The notes: generated by a model not told the origin, from the letters alone. Shown: positions 1 through 7,117, counted from the stretch's first letter. The stretch: DNA of 7,750 nucleotides from Clostridia bacterium (GCA_900770685.1 CAAGLC010000073.1:1-7750); one strand, 5' to 3'. A program made the numbers and translations.

Positions 1-13
1 AAAGGTTTTATCT

Positions 14-292
14 TTGGGTACGGAGCCTAAAGAAAAGAAAGCAAGGGTGGAAATAATAAAAACGGACGGCGAAAAAAAGATAGAGCGCGAGAGTAACGAG
101 CCGAAAGAAGAAAAAACGTCTTCACCAAACCAAACGGAAGAAGGAAAGCCTAAATATTATAGGGTAAAACAAAATCCGCAATACGTGATGGCGGAATATA
201 GCGACAGATATGAACTTTACTATAGAACGGAAAGCGGGCTAAAGAAAGTTCGTACCGACTATAAGGAGAACGAAAATGGAAGAACATTATAA
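14..292 (+). CDS. Hypothetical Lys/Glu-rich protein, possibly 5'-truncated by the window edge
   Basis: I do not recognise this 92-residue protein. Residues 1–46 are very rich in Lys, Glu, Asn, Ser and Pro and look disordered. Residues 47–85 are rich in Tyr and basic residues (YYRVKQNP, EYSDRYELYY) and could form a small beta-rich module. There is no signal peptide or membrane segment. The start is uncertain. TTG at 14 has a possible ribosome binding site AAAGG at 1–5, 8 nt upstream, and a TTG start is used elsewhere in this window. However, the frame stays open to the left edge (codons from position 2 read K V L S), so this could be the tail of a longer protein. The TAA stop at 290–292 lies 17 nt inside the next gene, which suggests the two are translated together. 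The function is unknown. Confidence 0.6.
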   Translation: MGTEPKEKKARVEIIKTDGEKKIERESNEPKEEKTSSPNQTEEGKPKYYRVKQNPQYVMAEYSDRYELYYRTESGLKKVRTDYKENENGRTL

Positions 293-800
293 GGCGTCGA
301 TGAAAGTTAAGGCGAAAAAGCAAAGGACGTTAAATTTTTTAGGTTTAGGTATAATAATAGGAGTTTATGTTTTAATCAGTTTAGGGCTCATTTTGTGGTA
401 TAGGACGTTGCCGTATTTATCCGATACTATAACGACAATAAAGATAATTCATTACGTGTTTTCGGCAATATGGGTAATAATTTTAATAATATTTTGCCAA
501 ATAAAGTTAAAGCGAATAAATAAGTATTATAAAAAATGCATAGACTTAGAGGTCGGTCTAACGGAAACGTACGTAGGTAGTTTCGTAGAGTACTGTGAAA
601 AGCAGGAAAGTAAAGACGGGGTTGATTTTAAGTCGATAATTTTCTTAGAGTACAATAAAAAGAAGAAAGATTACTTTGAAAGAAAGGTATTAGTTTTTTA
701 CGAAGAAGAATTTCCAAAATTCGAAGTTGGTCAAAACGTAAAATACGTAACGCAAGGCAACGTGTTAAAATATTACGAAAGGTTAGAACAAGGAGAATAA
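276..800 (+). CDS. Two-helix membrane protein with cytoplasmic C-terminal domain, function unknown
   Basis: This is an unrecognised 174-residue protein. A basic N-terminus (KVKAKKQR, residues 10–17) is followed by a hydrophobic helix at about 20–42. A short loop follows, then a second helix at about 57–77 ending in a strongly basic stretch (KLKRINKYYKK, 77–87). By the positive-inside rule both ends are cytoplasmic and the protein is a membrane hairpin. Residues 92–168 form a soluble tail that alternates charged and hydrophobic residues, looks beta-rich, and ends with FEVGQNVKYVTQGNVLKYYE (149–168). The G-x-x-V-x-Y pattern vaguely recalls small beta-barrel tails of membrane-anchored proteins, but I cannot assign a family. 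ATG at 276 is chosen because AAGGAG at 263–268 lies 7 nt upstream. An internal ATG at 300 has no comparable site. The gene overlaps the previous one by 17 nt and ends 3 nt before the ACT-domain gene. Confidence 0.8.
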   Translation: MEEHYKASMKVKAKKQRTLNFLGLGIIIGVYVLISLGLILWYRTLPYLSDTITTIKIIHYVFSAIWVIILIIFCQIKLKRINKYYKKCIDLEVGLTETYVGSFVEYCEKQESKDGVDFKSIIFLEYNKKKKDYFERKVLVFYEEEFPKFEVGQNVKYVTQGNVLKYYERLEQGE

Positions 801-803
801 AAA

Positions 804-1073
804 ATGCGAGCAATAGTAACTGTTATAGGAAAAGACAAGTCGGGGATTATAGCCAAGGTAAGTATGGAACTTGCCGAAAATATGGTAAATATCGAAGATA
901 TAAGCCAAACCATAGTGCAAGATAATTTCACAATGATTATGTTGTGCAATTTAGAAAAAGCGTCCGTAACGCTATTAGAACTTAGAGAAAAGTTAAAAGA
1001 AGTGTGAGAAAAGTTAGGCGTATCAATTCACGTTCAGCACGAAGATATATTCAACGCAATGCATAAGATATAG
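804..1073 (+). pseudogene. ACT-domain protein, UPF0237 family, interrupted by an in-frame TGA
   Basis: The frame from ATG 804 to TAG 1071–1073 encodes a full-length UPF0237 ACT-domain protein of 89 codons, the usual family size. TGA at 1005–1007 is codon 68. The first part has the family hallmarks (VIGKDKSGIIAKVS, residues 7–20; DISQTIVQDNFTMIML, 32–47). After the stop the same frame continues with the conserved C-terminus (GVSIHVQHEDIFNAMHKI, 72–89). No frameshift is needed: a GGA glycine codon changed to TGA would account for it, and relatives as I recall them often have Gly here. As read, the product is 67 residues (804–1007) and lacks the last strand and helix of the ACT fold. AAGGAG at 790–795 lies 8 nt before the start. 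Family members sit next to UPF0210 genes, as here, and are thought to bind small molecules, probably amino acids. A real nonsense mutation, a sequencing error and readthrough are all possible. Confidence 0.85.
1005..1007 (+). other. Premature in-frame TGA codon in the ACT-domain gene
   Basis: The reading GAA GTG TGA GAA AAG TTA breaks an otherwise intact frame. The codons on both sides match the UPF0237 family, so this is a point lesion or a recoded codon rather than a natural gene end. No start codon suitable for reinitiating the last 21 codons follows it. An early stop here would leave ribosomes 76 nt short of the next start at 1084, which could reduce coupling to the UPF0210 gene. Confidence 0.85.
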
Positions 1074-1083
1074 GTGAAGAGAA

Positions 1084-2439
1084 ATGATTAATAGGAAGGA
1101 AATAATTGAAACCATAGAAATGGTTGAAAAAGAGCATTTTGACGTTAGAACGATAACGATGGGAATATCGTTGTTCTCGTGCATAAGAGACGATGCAGAA
1201 AAGACGGCTACGCTTTGTTACGATAAAATATGTAAACGCGCTGAAAATATCGTAAAAGTGGCAAAGGATTTAGGCCGTGAATACGGTGTTCCGATTATAA
1301 ATAAAAGAATTTCAATAACGCCGGCAAGTATGTTAACTTCTTCGTTTATGGGTAAGGAAGTAGTGCTTGCAAAAGCGTTAGACCGCGCCGCAAAAACGGT
1401 AGGGGTTGATTTTTTAGGCGGATATTCGGCATTAGTTCAAAAGGGTATGACGCCACACGAAAAATCTTTTATCGAAAGCATACCTGAAGCGTTATCGGTT
1501 ACCGAGCGTATGTGTTCTTCGGTAAACGTAGGCTCTTCTAAGTCTGGAATAAATATGGACGCGGTTGCCCTAATGGGAAAAATCGTTAAGCAATCGGCGT
1601 TACTCACTAAGGAAAAAGACGGGCTTGGCGCGGCAAAATTAGTAGTATTTTGTAACGCTGTTGAAGATAATCCCTTTATGGCGGGAGCGTTCCACGGAGT
1701 AAGCGAAGGAGAAACGGTAATAAACGTAGGCGTATCAGGACCAGGCGTAGTTCATCACGCGTTAAAGAGTCTTGACGGAGCGAGTATAGAAGAAGTAGCG
1801 GAAACGATAAAGAAAACGGCTTTTAAGATAACTAGAGTAGGACAACTTATAGCGAAAGAAGCGTCGAAGAGATTAAACGCAGAATTCGGAATAGTAGATT
1901 TATCGTTAGCGCCAACGCCGGTAATGGGAGATAGCGTTGCGCATATTTTAGAAGAGATGGGCTTAGATAGCGTTGGAGCGCACGGAACGACTGCCGCCTT
2001 AGCAATGCTTAACGACGCGGTAAAGAAAGGCGGAGTAATGGCAAGTTCGAGCGTTGGAGGACTATCGGGCGCGTTCATACCGGTAAGTGAAGATATAGGT
2101 ATGATTAACGCCGCGAAAAAAGGAGCGATAAGTTTATCTAAACTTGAAGCAATGACGGCGGTATGTAGCGTTGGAATAGATATGGTTGCAATTCCAGGCG
2201 AAACACCTGAAAGCACTATATCGGGCTTAATTGCAGATGAAATGGCAATAGGTATGATAAATAATAAAACGACAGCCGTTAGAGTAATTCCCGTTCCAAA
2301 TAAGAAGGTAGGGGATAGCGTAGAATTCGGAGGACTTTTGGGAAGCGCTCCCATAATGGCTGTAAGTCCATACGGATGCGAAAAATTCATATCAAGGGGC
2401 GGAAGGATGCCTGCTCCTATACACAGCAATAAAAATTAA
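1084..2439 (+). CDS. UPF0210 / DUF711 'PFL family' protein
   Basis: This 451-residue protein matches the UPF0210 (DUF711) family over its full length; members are usually about 445–455 residues. Recognisable conserved stretches are FDVRTITMGISLFSCI (20–35), VDFLGGYSALVQKGMTP (108–124), CSSVNVGSSKSGINMDAVA (144–162), AVEDNPFMAGAFHGV (191–205), LSLAPTPVMGDSVAHILEEM (273–292), AHGTTAALAMLNDAVKKGGV (298–317) and FISRGGRMPAPIHS (435–448). The annotation name comes from structural similarity to the barrel of pyruvate formate-lyase. The C-terminus lacks the RVxGY-type glycyl radical motif, so glycyl radical chemistry should not be assumed. The biochemical role is unestablished. The gene almost always follows a UPF0237 ACT-domain gene, suggesting the ACT protein is a regulatory partner. 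AGGTGA at 1072–1077 lies 6 nt before the ATG and overlaps the ancestral TAG stop of the ACT gene. Confidence 0.95.
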   Translation: MINRKEIIETIEMVEKEHFDVRTITMGISLFSCIRDDAEKTATLCYDKICKRAENIVKVAKDLGREYGVPIINKRISITPASMLTSSFMGKEVVLAKALDRAAKTVGVDFLGGYSALVQKGMTPHEKSFIESIPEALSVTERMCSSVNVGSSKSGINMDAVALMGKIVKQSALLTKEKDGLGAAKLVVFCNAVEDNPFMAGAFHGVSEGETVINVGVSGPGVVHHALKSLDGASIEEVAETIKKTAFKITRVGQLIAKEASKRLNAEFGIVDLSLAPTPVMGDSVAHILEEMGLDSVGAHGTTAALAMLNDAVKKGGVMASSSVGGLSGAFIPVSEDIGMINAAKKGAISLSKLEAMTAVCSVGIDMVAIPGETPESTISGLIADEMAIGMINNKTTAVRVIPVPNKKVGDSVEFGGLLGSAPIMAVSPYGCEKFISRGGRMPAPIHSNKN

Positions 2440-2440
2440 C

Positions 2441-2454
2441 GGAGAATTAATTTG
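2441..2454 (+). promoter_or_regulatory. Ribosome binding site and TTG start of the M3 peptidase gene
   Basis: GGAG at 2441–2444 stands 7 nt before TTG at 2452–2454. No in-frame ATG lies close by that would keep the conserved N-terminus (VWATEDIYESDQRWEEE), so the rare TTG is the best start. Confidence 0.8.
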
Positions 2455-4203
2455 GAAAATAAATACGTTTGGGCAACCGAAGATATTTACGAAAGCGATC
2501 AAAGGTGGGAAGAGGAATTTAATAAATTATCTAAAGTCGCCGATTTTTCGGAATATAAAGGCAAATTATCTAATATTTTAGACTTTATTAGGTTTCTAAA
2601 AGCCGATGAAGAAGTTAGTAGGGTGTTAGACAAGTTGAGCGTTTACGCAATGATGAATCACGATAAAGACACTAAAAATTCCGTTTACGATAGGATGGTA
2701 AACAAGGTGTCTTCGTTAGCGAGCGAACTTGCAACTAATACTGCTTTCGTCGTGCCTGAACTAACTTCTATGACGGACGAGCAGTTAAAGGAGTACGCGT
2801 CGGACGAAAGATTAAAAGAATATTCGTACTTTATAAAGAGAATAATAGACAAAAAGAAACACGTCTTAAGCGAAAAAGAAGAACGATTAATGGCGTTAAG
2901 TGCGGAAACGGCGTCTAGTTTTAGGGAAATATTTACTAAAATAGACAATGCTGATTTACCGTTAACGGAGTTCACGTATAAGGGCAAAAAATATCCCTTA
3001 ACTCACGGAACTTACGGCGTGTATATGCATAGTCAAGATAGAGGTTTAAGGAAAAAAGCGTTTACAGAGTATTACAAGGCGTACGTAAGTTTAATTAATA
3101 CGGTTACTTCAACCTATTACGGCAACGTTCGAAAAGACGTTTTTTATGCGAAAGCAAGAGGGTACGAGAGTTCGCTTCATATGGCTTTATCAAATGAAGA
3201 CGTTCCCGAAAGCGTTTACGAAAATCTAATAAGTTCGGTTAGGAAGTCGTTACCGTTGCTTCATAAGTACGTAAGAATAAAGAAAAAGCAACTGGGATTT
3301 AAGAAACTTAGAACGTACGATATGTATTGTCCCATGGTAAAGGACGCTGAAATTGAATTAGAGTATGAAGACGCTTACAAATTAGTTGTGGACGGGTTAA
3401 GCGTGCTTGGGAACGAGTACGGCGAGTTGCTTAAAAAAGCCAAAACGGAAAGATGGATAGACGTTTACGAAAGCGACGCAAAAAGGAGTGGAGCGTATAG
3501 CGTTTGCGTTTACGACACTCATCCGTACGTGCTATTAAACTATCAAAAGACCACGCACGACGTATTTACGATAGCGCACGAAATGGGGCATAGTTTACAC
3601 TCTTATTATTCAAACAAAAACCAACCGTACCCGACGGCCGATTATAAAATATTCGTAGCCGAAGTTGCCAGTACGGTAAACGAAGTGTTGCTCGTAAAAC
3701 ATATGTTAAAAACGGCAAAGAGCGACAAACTTAAAAAGTATTTACTTTCGTACTTGTTAGAAATGATAAGGACGACCTTGTATAGACAAACAATGTTTGC
3801 CGAGTTCGAAGCTTTCACTCATCAATGCGTAGAAAAAGGCGAACCGTTAACCAAAGATATGATGTGCGAAAAATATTTGGCGCTCAACGTCGAGTATTAC
3901 GGGAAAGGGTTAACTAATAACGAAGAAATAAAATACGAGTGGGCAAGAATACCGCATTTTTACCGTTCGTTTTACGTTTATAAATACGCAACGGGAATAA
4001 TTAGCGCGTTATCGATAGTAGAGCGAATAATGACCGAAGGCGAGCCAGCCGTAAAAGATTATTTTAGATTTTTGTCTTCGGGAGGAGAAAAGTCGCCGTG
4101 CGAACTGTTAAAACTTGCCGGAGTAGATTTAACTAATAAAAAAACCTTTGAAAGAGCGTTCAAGATATTTAAGGACGCGATAGAAGATTTCACCAAGATA
4201 TAA
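2452..4203 (+). CDS. pepF: Oligoendopeptidase F, M3-family zinc metallopeptidase
   Basis: This is a 583-residue M3 metallopeptidase of the oligoendopeptidase F group, close to the usual 595–605 residues. Family members cleave short peptides in the cytoplasm. The start VWATEDIYESDQRW matches the typical PepF opening. An N-terminal helical domain covers roughly residues 1–190. The catalytic domain carries the zinc motif HEMGH (His376, Glu377, His380), and the third zinc ligand is probably Glu404 in VAEVAST, 28 residues after His376 as expected. HFYRSFYVYKYATG (502–515) supplies the conserved His and Tyr residues that line the M3 active site. There is no signal peptide, so the protein should be cytosolic. 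It lies 12 nt after the UPF0210 gene and 12 nt before dnaB, so it is probably cotranscribed with both. The family and catalytic competence are clear; the exact substrate range is not. Confidence 0.95.
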   Translation: MENKYVWATEDIYESDQRWEEEFNKLSKVADFSEYKGKLSNILDFIRFLKADEEVSRVLDKLSVYAMMNHDKDTKNSVYDRMVNKVSSLASELATNTAFVVPELTSMTDEQLKEYASDERLKEYSYFIKRIIDKKKHVLSEKEERLMALSAETASSFREIFTKIDNADLPLTEFTYKGKKYPLTHGTYGVYMHSQDRGLRKKAFTEYYKAYVSLINTVTSTYYGNVRKDVFYAKARGYESSLHMALSNEDVPESVYENLISSVRKSLPLLHKYVRIKKKQLGFKKLRTYDMYCPMVKDAEIELEYEDAYKLVVDGLSVLGNEYGELLKKAKTERWIDVYESDAKRSGAYSVCVYDTHPYVLLNYQKTTHDVFTIAHEMGHSLHSYYSNKNQPYPTADYKIFVAEVASTVNEVLLVKHMLKTAKSDKLKKYLLSYLLEMIRTTLYRQTMFAEFEAFTHQCVEKGEPLTKDMMCEKYLALNVEYYGKGLTNNEEIKYEWARIPHFYRSFYVYKYATGIISALSIVERIMTEGEPAVKDYFRFLSSGGEKSPCELLKLAGVDLTNKKTFERAFKIFKDAIEDFTKI

Positions 4204-4215
4204 AGGAGATTACTC

Positions 4216-5676
4216 ATGAAAAACGATAAAATAAGAGAAATGCCACATAGTATAGAGGCAGAACAAGCGCTTTTAGGATGCTTGTTAATCGACGTTAAAA
4301 TTCAGGTTGAAGTATCGGCGTTCGTAAGGGTAGAAGATTTTTACGTTGAATCGCATCAATATATCTTTAGCGCAATGGAGAGCATAATAAGGGAGAATAA
4401 AGCAGTTGATTTCGTAACGTTAACCGACTGTTTGGAAAAGAGAGGTGAACTCGAAAGAGTAGGCGGAATTGATTACGTAACCGAATTAACAAATGTTATG
4501 CCGTCTGCCGCAAATTACCAAAGATATTTAGATATCGTAAAGAGAGATAGCCTGCTTAGAAAACTCATAAAAGGCTCAATGGAAATAATAAAAGACAGCG
4601 AAGGCAGTTTAGACGGGTTTAAGTCTTTAGCCTTTGCTGAAAAAACCGTTTACGACATATCAAATTCCGCAGACACTAGCGAAGTCGTAAAAATCAACGA
4701 AGTTATTCCGGAAGTAATGAATAAGTTCGACGAATTGAGTAAAAACAAATCGTCTTATCACGGAATAAAAACCGGCTTTAAGGGGTTAGATAATTTATTA
4801 AATGGTTTACATGGAAGCGATTTAATGATTTTAGCCGCAAGACCGGGCGTAGGAAAAACTTCGTTCGCAATGAATATCGTTGAAGCAGTAGCGTCGCAAG
4901 GATATTCGTGCGCAGTATTCTCGTTGGAAATGGGTAAAGAACAATTAGTTCAAAGAATGATGTGTTCGGTAGCCGGAGTACATATGGAAAACGCCCTTAA
5001 GGGGAAAATGAATAAAACCGAGTGGTTAAAAATATCCAAGGCGAGAGAGATTTTATCTAACGAAAATATTTATATCGACGATTCTTCGTTGATAACGCCC
5101 GAAGAAGTTTTGTCTAAGTGTAGAAGATTAAAAAAGAAAAACGGCTTAGATTTAGTTATGATAGACTATATCCAGTTAATGACTCCGGGCAAGAGAAAGG
5201 ATTCTGAAAACAGACAACAAGAGATATCCGATATTTCAAGGAATCTAAAGATTTTAGCAAAAGAACTAAACGTTCCGGTGCTTGCGCTATCTCAATTATC
5301 TCGTGCAGTTGAGGCTAGAAAGGGAAGACCGCAACTTGCCGATTTAAGAGAATCGGGAGCAATAGAGCAGGACGCAGATATAGTTATGTTTATACACCGT
5401 CCCGATAAGAACGCAACCGAAAAGGAAAGAGAAGAAGGAAAGGTTCAAGAAAACGTTGCCGAAATCATAATCGAAAAGCATAGAAACGGTCCTCAAGGCA
5501 TAGTTAAACTATACTTCAAGGGCGAGTGTACCAAGTTTCTTAATCTTAACGAAGACACCGGCGAACCGGAAGACCAATCAAATGAAACGGTTAAAAGTGA
5601 GCCTGTAAAATCCCCGTCGGTTGATTTTGAAACGGACGGCGTAATAAAGAACGTGGACGACGAGATATTCGGATAA
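4216..5676 (+). CDS. dnaB: Replicative DNA helicase DnaB
   Basis: This is the replicative helicase, a ring-shaped hexamer that unwinds DNA at the fork and interacts with primase. The N-terminal domain opens with the standard MPHSIEAEQALLGCLLID (residues 9–26). The RecA-like ATPase domain has Walker A ARPGVGKTS (208–216, Lys214), the catalytic Glu of SLEM (Glu238) and Walker B VMIDYIQLM (Asp317). The conserved stretch ALSQLSRAVEARKGRPQLAD then runs into DLRESGAIEQDADIVMFIHR. No intein interrupts these motifs. At 486 residues it is longer than the common 440–455. The excess is an acidic, probably disordered tail at 445–486 after the usual end at KFLNL, finishing DDEIFG. AAGGAG at 4203–4208 lies 7 nt before the ATG. 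The TAA stop overlaps the ATG of the next gene (TAATG). dnaB often sits near rplI in Bacillota; rplI is not in this window. Confidence 0.97.
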   Translation: MKNDKIREMPHSIEAEQALLGCLLIDVKIQVEVSAFVRVEDFYVESHQYIFSAMESIIRENKAVDFVTLTDCLEKRGELERVGGIDYVTELTNVMPSAANYQRYLDIVKRDSLLRKLIKGSMEIIKDSEGSLDGFKSLAFAEKTVYDISNSADTSEVVKINEVIPEVMNKFDELSKNKSSYHGIKTGFKGLDNLLNGLHGSDLMILAARPGVGKTSFAMNIVEAVASQGYSCAVFSLEMGKEQLVQRMMCSVAGVHMENALKGKMNKTEWLKISKAREILSNENIYIDDSSLITPEEVLSKCRRLKKKNGLDLVMIDYIQLMTPGKRKDSENRQQEISDISRNLKILAKELNVPVLALSQLSRAVEARKGRPQLADLRESGAIEQDADIVMFIHRPDKNATEKEREEGKVQENVAEIIIEKHRNGPQGIVKLYFKGECTKFLNLNEDTGEPEDQSNETVKSEPVKSPSVDFETDGVIKNVDDEIFG

Positions 5677-5678
5677 TG
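5674..5678 (+). promoter_or_regulatory. TAATG stop/start overlap coupling dnaB and sua5
   Basis: The dnaB stop TAA (5674–5676) shares its last base with the ATG of the Sua5 gene (5676–5678). The region upstream has only a weak GAG-type ribosome binding site (about 5662–5664, 11 nt away), unlike most other starts here. Translation of Sua5 therefore probably depends on ribosomes finishing dnaB. The coupling is inferred. Confidence 0.6.
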
Positions 5679-6665
5679 GAAACCAAAATACTAAAAATTA
5701 ACGGCGAAAGTCTAAACCTTGCGGTAAAAATTCTAGAAGACGGTGGAGTAATAGGTATGCCCACCGAAACGGTTTACGGACTAGCGGGCGTAGGGTCTAA
5801 CCCACAAGCAGTTAAAGAGATATATAGAGTAAAGGGAAGACCGAGCGACAATCCGCTTATCGCGCACGTACATAAAGATTTTGATTTAGCAAGTCTATGC
5901 GAAATAGAGCACGACTACGTTTACGACTTAGTAAAAGCCTATATGCCGGGGCCGTTAACGCTAGTAATGAAGAGTAAAGGTGTGGTGTGTAAAGAGGCCG
6001 TTTGCGGTGGAGAAACTTTGGCTGTAAGAATGCCCAATCATCAAGGTTGTCAAGCCTTGCTTAGGTTGATAAATAAGCCCTTAGTCGCTCCGTCTGCCAA
6101 TTTGTCAAAGCATACAAGTCCCGTAACGGCAAAACACGTTTACGACGATTTGTCGGGATTGATTTCTTTAATTTTGGACGGCGGAAAATGTACGGGTGGG
6201 ATTGAAAGTACGGTGTTAGACGTAACGGGGGAAACGCCGAGAATTTTAAGGGCAGGACTCGTAACCAAAGAGATGATAGAAAAAATCGCTAAAAAGTGCG
6301 AAATAGCAGAGCATAAGGAGAGCGATAAAGTCAAATCTCCGGGCGTAAAATACACGCACTATAAACCTAAGTGCCAAACTGCGCTATATTCTTCGACCGA
6401 AGTTTATAAAGCGATAGATAGGTATATAAGTGAAGAAAAACAAGGCAAAACGCCGTATATAATGTGCGAAAACAAATACGCGCAAGAGTTTATAAGTAAA
6501 AATCTGCTACTTTTAGGGGATAGTGGAGAAGAAGTTGCATCTAACCTATACGATAAACTTTTAGAAGGCGAGAAAAAGGCGGATATAATAATAGCCGTCG
6601 AGCCGGATAAAGAAGACGGAGTTTATCTCGGCATATTAAACAGATTAAGGAAAGCAATGGGATGA
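5676..6665 (+). CDS. ywlC: L-threonylcarbamoyladenylate synthase, Sua5/YwlC type
   Basis: This enzyme makes threonylcarbamoyl-AMP from threonine, bicarbonate and ATP, the first step of the t6A modification at position 37 of tRNAs reading ANN codons. The YrdC-like domain (about residues 10–205) shows PTETVYGL (29–36), KGRPSDNPL (53–61), GPLTL (92–96), VRMP (117–120), APSANLS (138–144) and STVLD (178–182). The linker SPGVKYTHY (221–229) and the C-terminal Sua5 domain (about 235–329, ending GILNRLRKAMG) show that this is the long Sua5/YwlC form, not the short TsaC form. The 329-residue length fits. There is no strong ribosome binding site, and the ATG overlaps the dnaB stop. The TGA stop overlaps the ATG of the next gene as ATGA. 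The partners TsaB, TsaD and TsaE are not in this window. Confidence 0.96.
   Translation: METKILKINGESLNLAVKILEDGGVIGMPTETVYGLAGVGSNPQAVKEIYRVKGRPSDNPLIAHVHKDFDLASLCEIEHDYVYDLVKAYMPGPLTLVMKSKGVVCKEAVCGGETLAVRMPNHQGCQALLRLINKPLVAPSANLSKHTSPVTAKHVYDDLSGLISLILDGGKCTGGIESTVLDVTGETPRILRAGLVTKEMIEKIAKKCEIAEHKESDKVKSPGVKYTHYKPKCQTALYSSTEVYKAIDRYISEEKQGKTPYIMCENKYAQEFISKNLLLLGDSGEEVASNLYDKLLEGEKKADIIIAVEPDKEDGVYLGILNRLRKAMG
6662..6665 (+). promoter_or_regulatory. ATGA start/stop overlap between sua5 and ywlE
   Basis: ATG at 6662 overlaps the upstream TGA (6663–6665), a classic arrangement for translational coupling. AAGGAAAG at 6647–6654 can serve as the ribosome binding site. An in-frame TAA follows the TGA two codons later (6669–6671). 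Confidence 0.7.
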
Positions 6666-7117
6666 GCGTAAAGAGAATAGTATTTATCTGCACGGGAAAT
6701 ACTTGTAGAAGTCCTATGGCGGAAATAATACTCAAAAACAAAATAAAATTAGCAGGAATAAAAAGCGTAAAGGTATCGAGCGCAGGGCTTAGCGCCAATA
6801 ACGGCGATAAGATGAGCAAAAACTCACTATTGGCGTTAAAGCAGATGGGGTATAAAGGATATGGGTTTAAGTCCAAACAGGTAACGGCAATGACGCTACT
6901 AAAAAGTGATTACGTAATTTGTATGACGGAAGGGCATAAATCATGTATATCTAATTTCCCAAACGTATATACCTTGAACGAAATAACGGGAGTAGGCGAC
7001 GTTCCTGATCCGTACGGAGCAGGGATAACCGAATACGTAAAAACTTCGCACGTGTTAGAAGACGCGTGTAACGTAATAATAGAGAAACTTATAGAGAATA
7101 AAGGAGAACTGATATGA
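6662..7117 (+). CDS. ywlE: Low-molecular-weight phosphatase, YwlE-type protein-arginine phosphatase
   Basis: This 151-residue protein belongs to the low-molecular-weight protein phosphatase family. The phosphate-binding loop near the N-terminus is CTGNTCRSPMA (residues 10–20), with nucleophile Cys10 and Arg16. The general acid is Asp116 in DVPDPYG. In B. subtilis YwlE a Thr in this loop (Thr11) selects phosphoarginine over phosphotyrosine. The equivalent here is Thr14 of CTGNTCRS, so a protein-arginine phosphatase acting against McsB-type arginine phosphorylation is the best prediction. McsB and ClpC are not visible in this window. The position between sua5 and rpiB matches the B. subtilis ywlC–ywlE–ywlF order. 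The TGA stop overlaps the ATG of rpiB. Family membership is certain; the arginine specificity is inferred. Confidence 0.93.
   Translation: MSVKRIVFICTGNTCRSPMAEIILKNKIKLAGIKSVKVSSAGLSANNGDKMSKNSLLALKQMGYKGYGFKSKQVTAMTLLKSDYVICMTEGHKSCISNFPNVYTLNEITGVGDVPDPYGAGITEYVKTSHVLEDACNVIIEKLIENKGELI
7101..7117 (+). promoter_or_regulatory. Ribosome binding site and ATGA overlap for rpiB
   Basis: AAGGAG at 7101–7106 lies within the end of ywlE, 7 nt before ATG at 7114. The ATG overlaps the ywlE stop TGA (7115–7117). Both a strong site and coupling are available here. An in-frame TAG follows the TGA two codons later (7121–7123). Confidence 0.75.

Noticed and set aside
60..71. A 12-base repeat (aaacggacggcg) also found at 5630–5641.
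   Set aside because: Both copies fall in coding sequence reading Thr-Asp-Gly. There are only two, with no flanking similarity, so chance and shared codon bias are enough.
1005..1073. Selenocysteine or genome-wide reassignment of UGA (to Gly or Trp) as the explanation of the TGA in the ACT gene.
   Set aside because: ACT domains of this family have no redox role at this position, and I see only a weak 5-bp helix with G·U pairs downstream, not a convincing SECIS hairpin. No other in-frame TGA occurs in about 2,500 codons, and Trp and Gly use only TGG and GGN.
1755..2429. Long open frame on the minus strand opposite the UPF0210 gene (224 codons).
   Set aside because: It lies wholly inside a clear, family-matching gene on the other strand. 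Its translation is a low-information Ser/Ile/Ala/Pro-rich shadow with no recognisable motif.
2340..2439. Glycyl radical enzyme activity of the UPF0210 protein, suggested by the name 'PFL family'.
   Set aside because: The C-terminus (FISRGGRMPAPIHS) lacks the RVxGY-type radical loop, and no activating radical-SAM enzyme gene is nearby.
4834..5400. Intein in dnaB, a common insertion site.
   Set aside because: Walker A, SLEM, Walker B and the following conserved motifs are continuous with normal spacing.
6541..6876. Minus-strand open frame spanning the sua5–ywlE junction, and similar ones at 628–813, 2685–2987, 6140–6355, 6910–7140, 7166–7417 and 7404–7706.
   Set aside because: All are antisense to well-supported genes, lack family matches, and would conflict with the continuous + strand operon.
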